Shown piece by piece: positions 54,382 to 62,659 of a stretch of DNA of 64,000 bases. A program made the position numbers and the translations under genes. Under the pieces are notes generated by a model. The model had not been told where the DNA came from, did no database searches, and saw nothing but the letters and a program-made list of their open reading frames with translations. Numbering within the stretch: the first letter of the stretch is position 1; each line of letters starts with the position of its first letter. Source of the stretch: Rhizobium rhizogenes NBRC 13257 (GTDB lineage: Bacteria; Pseudomonadota; Alphaproteobacteria; Rhizobiales; Rhizobiaceae); NCBI RefSeq assembly GCF_000696095.1, contig NZ_BAYX01000006.1, positions 248,001-312,000 on the forward strand, written 5' to 3'.

Positions 54382-55337
54382 TGGACGCGCCCATCTCAAC
54401 TACCGCTTTGCACGACTGCCGCGATGCGTTCGCCGCGACCCTGGAAGCGCTGGCATCGGCCGATCAGACGATCGTCGCCGTCTGCAATGACTCGGTCGGC
54501 TCCTCGAAGCTTGGCGGCTTCAAGTCGAAGTTTCCGGAGCGCTTGATCAACGTCGGTATCGCAGAGCAGAACATGGTCGGCGTTAGCGCGGGACTTGCCA
54601 ATGGCGGACGCATCCCCTTCGTCTGCGCCGCATCCTGCTTCCTGACCGGCCGCGCCCTGGAACAGATCAAGGCCGACATTTCCTACTCGAATGCCAACGT
54701 CAAGCTGATCGGTATTTCGTCAGGCATGGCTTACGGTGAACTCGGCCCCACGCATCATTCCATCGAGGACTTCGCCTGGACCCGCGTTCTGCCCAATTTG
54801 CCCGTTATCGCACCATGCGATCGGATAGAGACGGCCGCAGCAATCGAATGGGCCGCGAGCTATGCCGGCCCCTGCTTCCTTCGTCTGTCGCGTGTCGGCG
54901 TGCCGGATCTCCTTCCGGAGGGTCATAAGTTCGTGCCCGGCCGGGCAAACCTCCTTCGGGATGGTGGAGACGTGACGCTGATCGCCAATGGAACGCTGAC
55001 GCATCGCATGTTGAAAGCGGCGGATATATTGGCAAGGCAGGGTGTCGACGCGCGCGTGCTCAATATGGCAACGGTGCGTCCCATCGATGAAGATGCGATT
55101 ATCGCCGCCGCAAGGGAAACCGGCGCGATCGTAACCGCTGAAGAGCATTCGATCTACGGTGGTCTCGGATCGGCCGTCGCCGAGGTCGTGGTCGACAATG
55201 CGCCGGTGCCCATGAAGCGTCTGGGTGTCCCGGGCGTCTATGCGCCGACCGGCTCTGCCGAATTTCTGCTGGATGAGTTCGGTATGGCTCCGAGTGCCAT
55301 CGCAGAGGCGACGCTTGCCCTGTTGAAGCGGAAGTGA
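54381..55337 (+). CDS. Transketolase C-terminal (PYR) subunit
   Basis: A 318-residue beta chain whose ATG shares a base with the previous stop codon (TAATG). It has NVGIAEQNMVGVSAGLANGG, given here as NVGIAEQNMVGVSAG with the catalytic Glu, THHSIEDFAWTRVLPNL, given here as THHSIEDFA, and a C-terminal domain with TAEEHSIYGGLGSAVAE. With the N-subunit it should transfer a two-carbon unit from a ketose phosphate. Confidence 0.9.
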   Translation: MDAPISTTALHDCRDAFAATLEALASADQTIVAVCNDSVGSSKLGGFKSKFPERLINVGIAEQNMVGVSAGLANGGRIPFVCAASCFLTGRALEQIKADISYSNANVKLIGISSGMAYGELGPTHHSIEDFAWTRVLPNLPVIAPCDRIETAAAIEWAASYAGPCFLRLSRVGVPDLLPEGHKFVPGRANLLRDGGDVTLIANGTLTHRMLKAADILARQGVDARVLNMATVRPIDEDAIIAAARETGAIVTAEEHSIYGGLGSAVAEVVVDNAPVPMKRLGVPGVYAPTGSAEFLLDEFGMAPSAIAEATLALLKRK

Positions 55338-55402
55338 GCAAGCGCTTCTAGCGGCTTTCGAAGCAGCGTTCATGCGCCGATATTGATGTGGAGAAGACTT
55401 TC

Positions 55403-56869
55403 ATGCGCGCCATCCTGGCAATCGATCAGGGTACCACCAACTCCAAGGCCATTTTGGTATCGGAGACAGGCGAGCTGATCTCGCGTGGCGCTGCTCCGGT
55501 CGGCATCAGCTATCCTCAATCCGGCTGGGTCGAGCAGGATCCCAATCGGATCTGGCAGTCCGTCTGCGAGGCCGTGCGCCTCTGTATCGAAGCGGCGCCA
55601 CAGGTCACGATCGAAGCCGTCGCGGTGTCTAACCAGCGGGAGTCGGTGACGATCTGGGACGGCGAAACCGGAGAGGCTCTCGGCCCCGTCGTCAGCTGGC
55701 AGTGCCGCCGGACGGCACCGGATTGTGCAAGGTTGATCGAGGGCGGTCATTCGCATCGGGTCGAGCAGATCACCGGTCTTCCCATCGACCCTATGTTTCC
55801 GGGCTCGAAGGTGAAGTGGCTGCTTGATCGTGCCCCGGCAGGCCGTTCGATCCGGGTCGGCACCGTGGACAGCTGGCTGATCCACCGCCTGTCCGGTGGC
55901 AGGCGGCATGCATGCGATGCCTCCAACGCCGCGCGAAGCCAGCTTTTCGACCTTAAGTCGCAGCAATGGAGCGACGAGCTTTGCGACTTGTTCGGCGTCG
56001 CCAAACCGGTATTGCCGGAGGTGCTGGACAGTTCCGGGGATTTCGGAACGACCGCTAATGTGCCTGGCGTGCGCGATGGCACACCAATCCGTGCGGCAAT
56101 CGGCGACAGCCACGCTGCTCTTTTCGGACATGGAGCCTACAAGGTCGGCGATGGAAAGGTGACGTTCGGAACCGGATCATCCGTCATGACCACGCTGCCG
56201 GGTTTCATCGCCCCGAGCAACGGGATTACCACCACGGTCGCCTGGCGCATTGCCGGCAAACCGACCTACGCCTTCGAGGGAAACATCCTCGTCTCGGCTG
56301 CTAGCCTGCCATGGATGACGGATGTGCTCGGACTGCCGGATGTTGCCGCATTGATCGACCTGGCATCGACCGCAGAACCCGGCGGACCCGGCTTCGTGCC
56401 GGCATTCGTCGGCCTTGGCGCGCCTCATTGGAATTCCGATGCGCGTGCCCTGTTCTCTCAGATCGGCTTCAACACGACACGCGCGCAGATGGCCAGGGCC
56501 GTGACAGACTCGATCGCCTTTCAGGTTCATGATGTCTTTGCGGCGATGCAAGGCCAAAATGGCGGGACGATCGGTGCGCTTTATGTCGATGGCGGCCCCA
56601 GTAAGAATACGTTTCTGATGCAGTGCGTTGCGGACCTGTTGCAGCATTCGGTCATTCAATGCGAAGCCCCGGAGGCATCAGCCTTGGGAGCGGCCTATCT
56701 GGCTGGTCTGTCGCTCGGCATGTGGCCGGATCTGGAGGCTATTGCGCGTCTGCCGCGCAGCAATACGGTCATAAGACCGCAAGCGATTATTTCGTCGGAG
56801 AAACTTAATACGTGGAGCGATGCCATTGCCCGCTCGACGTTCGGCCCGCCGCCCGCTAATGGTGAATAA
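55403..56869 (+). CDS. FGGY-family carbohydrate kinase
   Basis: A 488-residue kinase. IDQGTTNSKA (N-terminal phosphate loop), SNQRESVTIWD and SWQCRRTAPD place it near glycerol-kinase-like FGGY enzymes; GTGSSVMT and the YVDGGPSKN / APEASALGAAYLAG signature complete the ATP site. It should phosphorylate a ketose or polyol for the split transketolase. D-Apulose kinase, erythritol kinase and xylulokinase are the leading alternatives. Its stop codon lies inside a SorC-like operator. Confidence 0.88.
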   Translation: MRAILAIDQGTTNSKAILVSETGELISRGAAPVGISYPQSGWVEQDPNRIWQSVCEAVRLCIEAAPQVTIEAVAVSNQRESVTIWDGETGEALGPVVSWQCRRTAPDCARLIEGGHSHRVEQITGLPIDPMFPGSKVKWLLDRAPAGRSIRVGTVDSWLIHRLSGGRRHACDASNAARSQLFDLKSQQWSDELCDLFGVAKPVLPEVLDSSGDFGTTANVPGVRDGTPIRAAIGDSHAALFGHGAYKVGDGKVTFGTGSSVMTTLPGFIAPSNGITTTVAWRIAGKPTYAFEGNILVSAASLPWMTDVLGLPDVAALIDLASTAEPGGPGFVPAFVGLGAPHWNSDARALFSQIGFNTTRAQMARAVTDSIAFQVHDVFAAMQGQNGGTIGALYVDGGPSKNTFLMQCVADLLQHSVIQCEAPEASALGAAYLAGLSLGMWPDLEAIARLPRSNTVIRPQAIISSEKLNTWSDAIARSTFGPPPANGE

Positions 56870-56877
56870 AAATTCAC
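56862..56877. promoter_or_regulatory. SorC-like operator candidate 3
   Basis: GTGAAT-AAAA-ATTCAC is a perfect 6-bp palindrome that overlaps the kinase stop codon and precedes the SorC gene start by 13 bp. The same arm pattern occurs in the divergent promoter region at 53394 and 53544. Confidence 0.6.
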
Positions 56878-56890
56878 GGCTGGGGAAAAT

Positions 56891-57847
56891 ATGGGACGCA
56901 TCAACGAACTTCGGCTGATTTCCCGCGTAGCGCAGATGTACCATATCGAGCATAAACGTCAGGCGGACATTGCGCAGCATCTGCGATTGTCGCAGGCAAC
57001 CGTCTCGCGCATGCTCAAGCGCGCGGAAGCCGAAGATATCGTTCGAACCACAGTCATCCCACCTGCCGGCACCTATGCCGACATGGAAGGTGCCCTTCGC
57101 GAACGCTTCAATCTTCCCGAAGCCATCGTTGTGGAATGTTCGGAGGACCGCGATGGTGCGATCATGGAGCGGATCGGGGAAGCGGCCGCGCATCTTTTGG
57201 AAGTGACGCTGGCGCAGGGCGAAATCATCGGCGTTTCGAGCTGGAGCCAGACCATCTTCAAGATGGTGGAAAACATTCATCCCCAGAAGAGCGCTCAGGC
57301 GAAATACATCGTGCAAACGCTGGGTGGCATGGGCGATCCGTCGGTGCAGACCCACGCCACGCAGTTGACGACGAGATTGGCCCGGCTGACGGGTGGAGAG
57401 CCGAAGCTATTGACCGTACAGGGCGTGACAAGCTCACGGGAAGCGAAGCTTCTGATGATGGCGGATCCGTTCGTTCGCGAGACCATCGACCTTTTTGGCG
57501 CAATCAGCCTCGCCATCGTCGGGATCGGCGCCGTCGAGCCATCCGAGCTGCTGGCGCGCTCCGGAAATATCTTTTCGTCGCGCGAGCTGGCCGACCTGGC
57601 AGAGGCCGGTGCCGTCGGTGATATTTCGCTCCGGTTCTTCGATCTGAAGGGCAATACGGTAAAAACGCCGCTCGACGAACGCGTCATCGGGATTTCGCTG
57701 GAAGAGCTTGAGAAGGTCGATCGCGTCGTCGCGCTCGCAGGCGGAGAAAAGAAGACTGCCGCAATCGCGGGAGCGCTCCGCGTCGGTGTCATCGATACGC
57801 TGGTGACGGACAAGTTTACGGCTCAGCGTCTCATCGATTTGGATTAG
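56891..57847 (+). CDS. SorC-family sugar-binding transcriptional regulator
   Basis: A 318-residue regulator. The N-terminal helix-turn-helix reads QADIAQHLRLSQATVSRMLKR, given here as DIAQHLRLSQATVSRMLKR, and the rest is a phosphosugar-isomerase-like effector domain (GVSSWSQTIFKMV, TLGGMGDP, ending DTLVTDKFTAQRLIDLD). SorC-family proteins often sense phosphorylated sugars. It is the last gene of the plus-strand half of F and presumably controls both halves through the shared palindromes. Confidence 0.9.
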   Translation: MGRINELRLISRVAQMYHIEHKRQADIAQHLRLSQATVSRMLKRAEAEDIVRTTVIPPAGTYADMEGALRERFNLPEAIVVECSEDRDGAIMERIGEAAAHLLEVTLAQGEIIGVSSWSQTIFKMVENIHPQKSAQAKYIVQTLGGMGDPSVQTHATQLTTRLARLTGGEPKLLTVQGVTSSREAKLLMMADPFVRETIDLFGAISLAIVGIGAVEPSELLARSGNIFSSRELADLAEAGAVGDISLRFFDLKGNTVKTPLDERVIGISLEELEKVDRVVALAGGEKKTAAIAGALRVGVIDTLVTDKFTAQRLIDLD

Positions 57848-57961
57848 CGCTGGTCGCTATTATCCTTTGAACTGAGCCACGCTCTCGCGTCAGGGCGCCA
57901 AATCCCTCAATCCGACAGCCTTTGTCATCGAGCCCCAATAGGTTCAGATTTGGAAATGGGT

Positions 57962-58037
57962 GAATGTGGAAACGATACCACATTCGTCTTGACTCGCCAT
58001 ATCCGTCGCTTAGTATCGATGTGGAAACGTTACCATA
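57962..58037 (+). promoter_or_regulatory. Operon G promoter bracketed by two LacI-type operators
   Basis: Operator 1 (57962-57985) has 8-bp arms GAATGTGG/CCACATTC around AAACGATA. Operator 2 (58018-58038) repeats TGTGGAAACGTTACCATA at 58020-58037. Both hold the CG-centred TGGAAACG-type core of LacI sites. Between them are TTGACT (57989-57994), 16 bp and TAGTAT (58011-58016). The operator centres are 55 bp apart, about five helical turns, so DNA looping by a tetrameric repressor is possible. The LacI gene at 63695 is the obvious candidate. Confidence 0.7.
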
Positions 58038-58051
58038 TTGGGAGGAACTTC

Positions 58052-58876
58052 ATGAAATCCGCGCGGCTCAACCGCCTTTTTGGCGTGTCCGGAAATTGCT
58101 TCGACGTCGCCATCGATCACGGCATGTTCAATGAGAGAACTTTCCTGTCCGGCATCGAGGACATGAAGACTGCCATCAAGGTGATCGCGGATGCAGCACC
58201 GGATGCCATCCAGCTTCCGCCGGGCACGGCGCCTCTGCTGCAGGCCATTCCGGGCAAGCAGCGTCCGGCGCTGGTGCTGCGCACGGATATTGCCAATATC
58301 TACGGCAATCCGCTGCCGTCGGCGTTGTTTTCCGAAATGATCGACAGGGCGGTGGAGCAGGGCGTGGCGCTGGATGCGGCCTGCGTCGTCGTCAATCTCC
58401 TGATGCTGCCGGACCAGCCCGAAGTCTATCGCGCCTGCGTGCGCAACGTGAACAGTCTCAAGCGTGAATGTGAGATCTACGGCATGCCGTTGATGGTCGA
58501 GCCGCTGGTCATGCAGGACAATTCCAAGGGTGCCTATATGGTCGACGGCGCGATCGACAAGATCCTGCCGCTGGTGCGTCAAGCGGCTGAACTCGGTGCC
58601 GACATAATCAAGGCCGACCCGTGCGACAATGTCGAGGAATATCATCGCGTCATCGAGATCGCGCAGGGGCTTCCGGTGCTGGTGCGTGGCGGCGGCCGCG
58701 TTTCGGATCAGGAAATCCTCAGCCGCACCAAGCAGTTGATGGAGCAAGGTGCGCGCGGCATCGTCTATGGCCGCAATGTCATCCAGCACAACAATCCTGG
58801 CGGTATGACGCGCGCCTTGATGGCGATCGTCCATGAAAACGCTACCGTCGAACAAGCTTCGCGGCATCTCGCCTGA
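58052..58876 (+). CDS. Class I (DhnA/LsrF-type) aldolase
   Basis: A 274-residue TIM-barrel aldolase. ATG 58052 follows GGGAGGAAC. It has DVAIDHGMF near residue 18, Schiff-base lysine K187 in ADIIKADPCDN, and the phosphate-binding end VRGGGRVSDQE / GARGIVYGRNV. It resembles archaeal-type fructose-bisphosphate aldolase and LsrF. In operon G it probably splits the ketose phosphate made by the PfkB kinase to a triose phosphate and an aldehyde. It is the first gene under the two LacI-type operators. Confidence 0.87.
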   Translation: MKSARLNRLFGVSGNCFDVAIDHGMFNERTFLSGIEDMKTAIKVIADAAPDAIQLPPGTAPLLQAIPGKQRPALVLRTDIANIYGNPLPSALFSEMIDRAVEQGVALDAACVVVNLLMLPDQPEVYRACVRNVNSLKRECEIYGMPLMVEPLVMQDNSKGAYMVDGAIDKILPLVRQAAELGADIIKADPCDNVEEYHRVIEIAQGLPVLVRGGGRVSDQEILSRTKQLMEQGARGIVYGRNVIQHNNPGGMTRALMAIVHENATVEQASRHLA

Positions 58877-58898
58877 CGCACCTTTGGGAGGAGGAGAC

Positions 58899-60056
58899 AT
58901 GACAAAAGTATTCCGTTTCGGCGTTATCGGCTGCGGCTTGATGGGGCGCGAATTCGCCAGTGCGGCGGCGCGCTGGCTGCATCTGGCCGATGTGAAGGCG
59001 CGGCCGGAGATTGTCGCGGTCTGCGACACCAATGCGACGCTGCTCGACTGGTTCAGGGATCATGTGCCGAGCGTGCGGCAGTTTACCGCCGACTATAAGG
59101 AGCTTCTGGCCAATCCGGAGATCGACGCAATCTATTGCGCCGTGCCGCATGTGCTGCACCAGCAGCTCTATATCGACATCCTGAAGGCCGGAAAGCATCT
59201 GCTCGGCGAGAAGCCTTTCGGCATGGACGCTGCCCATAACCGCGAGATCATGACGGTTCTTGCCGGGCATCCCGAGCTTCTGGTCCGGTGCTCGTCGGAA
59301 ATGCCGTTCTTCCCGGGTGCGCAGAAGGTCATCGCGCTCGCGGAGAGCGGTGAGATGGGGGATATCCTCGAGGTCGAGGCGGGCTTCCTGCATTCCTCGG
59401 ATATTGACCGGCAAAAGCCGATCAACTGGAAGCGCATGGCCGAGATCAACGGCGACTATGGCTGCATGGGCGATCTCGGCATGCATGTCCTGCATGTACC
59501 TTTGCGTCTCGGCTGGCGCCCGACCACGCTGCATGCGCAACTGGTCAAAAAGGTCACCGAGCGTCCCGACGGCAAGGGCGGCATGCTGCCCTGCACCACC
59601 TGGGACAATGCCACGATCAGTAGCCGGGTACGCACGGCGGATCAGGATTTTCCCATGGTGCTGAAAACCTGGCGCATCGCGCCCGGCGAATCCAACACCT
59701 GGTACATTCGCATCCTTGGCATGAAGAAGAGCGCTTTCTTCGGCACCAAGTCGCCGCGCCAATGGCAGTGGATGGACTATAGTGGCGGCACGCAGGCATG
59801 GAGCACCGAGGATCTCGGCTATGGCTCGCTGTTTCCGGCGATCACCGGCAAGATTTTTGAGTTCGGCTTTGCCGATGCCATCCAGCAGATGTGGGCGGCC
59901 TTCGTCGACGAACTTGCTGGCGGGAATGCAAATGGTTTCGCCTGCGCGACGCCGGCCGAGGCACAGGCGCATCATGCTGTGCTGACGGCAGCGCTCAAAT
60001 CCGGTCGCGAGGATGTCGTGGTGCCGGTTGAGTATGACGGAGCAGCGATCCGATGA
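58899..60056 (+). CDS. Gfo/Idh/MocA-family oxidoreductase (operon G)
   Basis: A 385-residue NAD(P)-dependent dehydrogenase. ATG 58899 follows GGGAGGAGGAG. It has GVIGCGLMGREFA, AVPHVLHQQLY and the catalytic EKPFGMD, then NGDYGCMGDLGMHVLHVPL with the Asp-x-x-x-His pair. It shares little beyond fold with the operon E member. It overlaps the next gene by 4 bp. It presumably oxidises a sugar or glycoside hydroxyl early in the route. Confidence 0.88.
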   Translation: MTKVFRFGVIGCGLMGREFASAAARWLHLADVKARPEIVAVCDTNATLLDWFRDHVPSVRQFTADYKELLANPEIDAIYCAVPHVLHQQLYIDILKAGKHLLGEKPFGMDAAHNREIMTVLAGHPELLVRCSSEMPFFPGAQKVIALAESGEMGDILEVEAGFLHSSDIDRQKPINWKRMAEINGDYGCMGDLGMHVLHVPLRLGWRPTTLHAQLVKKVTERPDGKGGMLPCTTWDNATISSRVRTADQDFPMVLKTWRIAPGESNTWYIRILGMKKSAFFGTKSPRQWQWMDYSGGTQAWSTEDLGYGSLFPAITGKIFEFGFADAIQQMWAAFVDELAGGNANGFACATPAEAQAHHAVLTAALKSGREDVVVPVEYDGAAIR

Positions 60057-60724
60057 AGCGCTCCGAGATCAATGCGGCCCTTCGGCAGGCAAGCGAAACC
60101 CTTGAACGCTGGCACTGGTCCTTGCCGGACTGGGGATATTGGACGACGGCGGATTTTGCCGCCAATCCACAGGCGGCAAGCTATCTGCGTGCCCATCAGT
60201 TGGGCTGGGACGTCACCGATTTCGGCTCGGGCCGGTTTGCCGAATGCGGCCTCGTGCTGCTCTGCCTGCGCAACGGCATCGTCGGGGTCGAGGGCGAGCG
60301 TACCTATGCCGAAAAACTGCTTTTCATCGAGGAAGGTCAGGTCACGCCGACGCATCGCCATGCGGCGAAGATGGAGGACATCATCAACCGTGCCGGCGGT
60401 GATCTCATCATCGAATTCGCCGCGACCGACGCGGCTGGCAATGTAACGAAGGATGACGTGACCGTTCCGGTCGACGGGCTGCCGTTTAGGCTCGCCGCAT
60501 GGGAACCGCTGGTTCTGTCCCCCGGTCAGAGCGTGACGATCCATACCGGGCTTTACCATCGCTTCTACGGAAGGAAGGGCGGCGGCCCGGTTCTCGTTGG
60601 CGAGGTCAGTCAGGTCAATGACGACAACAACGACAACTTCTTTCTGGAGCCGATCGGGCGCTTTGCCGCCATCGAGGAGGACGAACCGCCTCTCAGACCC
60701 CTCTGGAACGAGGCAGGTGGCTGA
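60053..60724 (+). CDS. D-lyxose ketol-isomerase-like cupin
   Basis: A 223-residue cupin. Metal residues H101 and H103 (THRHAAK), E108 and a C-terminal His (H164 or H169 near IHTGLYHRF) match D-lyxose isomerases, which also act on D-mannose. The N-terminal GYWTTADF/ GWDVTDFGSGRF blocks are family-typical. It should interconvert an aldose and a ketose, feeding the PfkB kinase, whose start codon overlaps its stop. Confidence 0.87.
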   Translation: MKRSEINAALRQASETLERWHWSLPDWGYWTTADFAANPQAASYLRAHQLGWDVTDFGSGRFAECGLVLLCLRNGIVGVEGERTYAEKLLFIEEGQVTPTHRHAAKMEDIINRAGGDLIIEFAATDAAGNVTKDDVTVPVDGLPFRLAAWEPLVLSPGQSVTIHTGLYHRFYGRKGGGPVLVGEVSQVNDDNNDNFFLEPIGRFAAIEEDEPPLRPLWNEAGG

Positions 60725-61782
60725 TGCGGACCGGGGAGGAGGGTCGCGGCAGCGAAAAGCAGAAGACGGGCGGCATCGTTTGCGCCGGCAATTTCATTGT
60801 CGATCGCGTCCATACCCTGTCCTATTGGCCCGAACAGGGTAATCTCGCCCATATCCTGCACCAGGATCTGGGCGTGGGCGGCGGGGCGGCCAATGTCGTC
60901 ACCGATCTTGCCTCGCTCGGCTTTCCCGGAAAGCTGGCGGCAGCGGGATGCATTGGTGCGGATATTGACGGGGAGATCGTCAAGTCGCGCCTGGTCGCTG
61001 CTGGTATCAATGTCGACGGGTTGACCGTGCTTGCCGACCGTGCGACGGCGCATACGCATGTCATGAACGTGCCGGGCCAGAACCGCACCTTTTTCTATCA
61101 TGGCGGCGCCAATGATGCGGTCACGGATGGGCTCGTCTCCCCGGCCACCTTTGCGAATGCCGGCTACAGGCTGTTCTATCTCGGTTATCTGATGCTGTTG
61201 CCCGGTCTCGACCGGCTTGATGCAGATGGCCGTTCGGGAGCGTCGCGTCTGCTGGAGGCCGCGCAGGGCGCGGGTTTGACGACCTGCGTGGATTTCGTAT
61301 CAAGCGAAGACACGGAATTCGCGGCCAAGGTCGGCGCTGCGCTGCCATATTGCGATTTCCTTGTTATCAACGAGATGGAAGCGGGCCGAGCGACGGGCGT
61401 TACCGTTCGCGACGCGAAGGGAGACCTGATCGAGGCCGAGCTTCTGACAGCGGGCGAACGCCTGCTTGCAGCGGGCGTCGCCAAAGGGGCGGTCATCCAT
61501 GCCCCGGAGATCTGCTTCTGGTTTGCGCCCGGCGCGTTGCCCGTCGTCATACGTTCGCGGCCCGTCGACCCGAGCGACATCGTCAGCACAGTCGGTGCCG
61601 GCGATGCCTTTTGCGCCGCCGTCCTTTACGGTCTGCATGAGAACTGGCCGGTCGAGCGCATATGCGTCGTCGCTCATGGCGCGGCCGCGCGTTGCTTAGG
61701 CGGCGCGACAGCCACCGACGGCATCCCCGACATGGCGGTCCTTTTGGAGGATACGAAGGAGACGACTCCGGTATCCGGTTAG
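60724..61782 (+). CDS. PfkB-family carbohydrate kinase
   Basis: A 352-residue kinase. The N-terminal GVGGGAANVVTDLASLG is the PfkB signature 1 region and STVGAGDAFCAAVLYG is the catalytic signature 2 with Asp. The first 16 residues are a hydrophilic extension. It probably phosphorylates the ketose produced by the lyxose-isomerase-like enzyme or the SDR, before the DhnA-type aldolase. Confidence 0.9.
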   Translation: MRTGEEGRGSEKQKTGGIVCAGNFIVDRVHTLSYWPEQGNLAHILHQDLGVGGGAANVVTDLASLGFPGKLAAAGCIGADIDGEIVKSRLVAAGINVDGLTVLADRATAHTHVMNVPGQNRTFFYHGGANDAVTDGLVSPATFANAGYRLFYLGYLMLLPGLDRLDADGRSGASRLLEAAQGAGLTTCVDFVSSEDTEFAAKVGAALPYCDFLVINEMEAGRATGVTVRDAKGDLIEAELLTAGERLLAAGVAKGAVIHAPEICFWFAPGALPVVIRSRPVDPSDIVSTVGAGDAFCAAVLYGLHENWPVERICVVAHGAAARCLGGATATDGIPDMAVLLEDTKETTPVSG

Positions 61783-61846
61783 CCCGTCGGGGTCCCCTTG
61801 GGAGAAGGCGGTTCCGGTCATGATCCAAGCAAGTGGAGGAGTAGAC

Positions 61847-62617
61847 ATGAAGCTATACGGAAAGGTGGCATTGGTCACGGGAGGCGCAAGCGGTATCGGC
61901 AAGGCAGTCTGCGAGCGCTTCGCGGCCGAAGGCGCCAGGGTTACCGTGGCGGATCTGGATGGCGAACGATGCCGAGGGGTCGCGGAGGCGATCGGCTCCG
62001 GTGCCTGGGGTGTGGCGCTCGACGTGACCAGCCAGGACAGCATCGATGCCGCCGTGGACTTCTCGATAAAGGCCGCCGGCCAGATCGACATCCTGGTCAA
62101 CGCAGCCGGCATTTACGAGGTGCAATCCATTCTGGAGATATCGCGCGAGCGTACCGCCAAGGTCTTTGCGGTCAATGTCGAAGGCCTGATTTTCATGACG
62201 CAGGCGGTTGCCCGGCATATGGTGGAGCGCGGTCAGGGCGGGCGTATCATCAACTTCTCGTCTCAGGCTGGCCGTCGTGGCGAGGGACCGGCCGTGGCCT
62301 ATTGCGCTTCCAAGGCGGCCGTCATCAGCATCACCCAAAGCTGCGCTCTGGAATTGATCCGGTACGGGATCAACGTGAATGCCATCGCTCCAGGTGTTGT
62401 CGACACGCCGATGTGGGATGTCGTCGATGCGAAACTCGGTAGCAGGGAGGGTTTGCAGCCGGGCGACGTGAAGCGCCGTGTGGCCGCCGCTGTTCCAGCC
62501 GGACGATTTGGTATGGCCGATGAGCAGGCTGCCATGGCTGCCTTCCTGGCCGGGCCGGATGCGGCATACATCGTCGCGCAGTGCTACAATGTCGATGGCG
62601 GCAACGTCATGAGCTGA
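61847..62617 (+). CDS. SmoS-like polyol (sorbitol/galactitol) short-chain dehydrogenase
   Basis: A 256-residue SDR starting at ATG 61847 after GTGGAGGAG. TGGASGIG, NAAGIYEV, active-site Ser in NFSSQAGRRGEG and YCASK are present. The segment YGINVNAIAPGVVDTPMWD and the ending NVDGGNVMS closely match rhizobial sorbitol dehydrogenase SmoS and the galactitol dehydrogenases. It likely makes a ketose from a hexitol or pentitol. This suggests the operon serves an alditol as well as, or instead of, an aldose. Confidence 0.9.
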   Translation: MKLYGKVALVTGGASGIGKAVCERFAAEGARVTVADLDGERCRGVAEAIGSGAWGVALDVTSQDSIDAAVDFSIKAAGQIDILVNAAGIYEVQSILEISRERTAKVFAVNVEGLIFMTQAVARHMVERGQGGRIINFSSQAGRRGEGPAVAYCASKAAVISITQSCALELIRYGINVNAIAPGVVDTPMWDVVDAKLGSREGLQPGDVKRRVAAAVPAGRFGMADEQAAMAAFLAGPDAAYIVAQCYNVDGGNVMS

Positions 62618-62659
62618 TCATTCTGCAATGCGGGTTCATCAGCGAGGAGGAGGAGAAAA

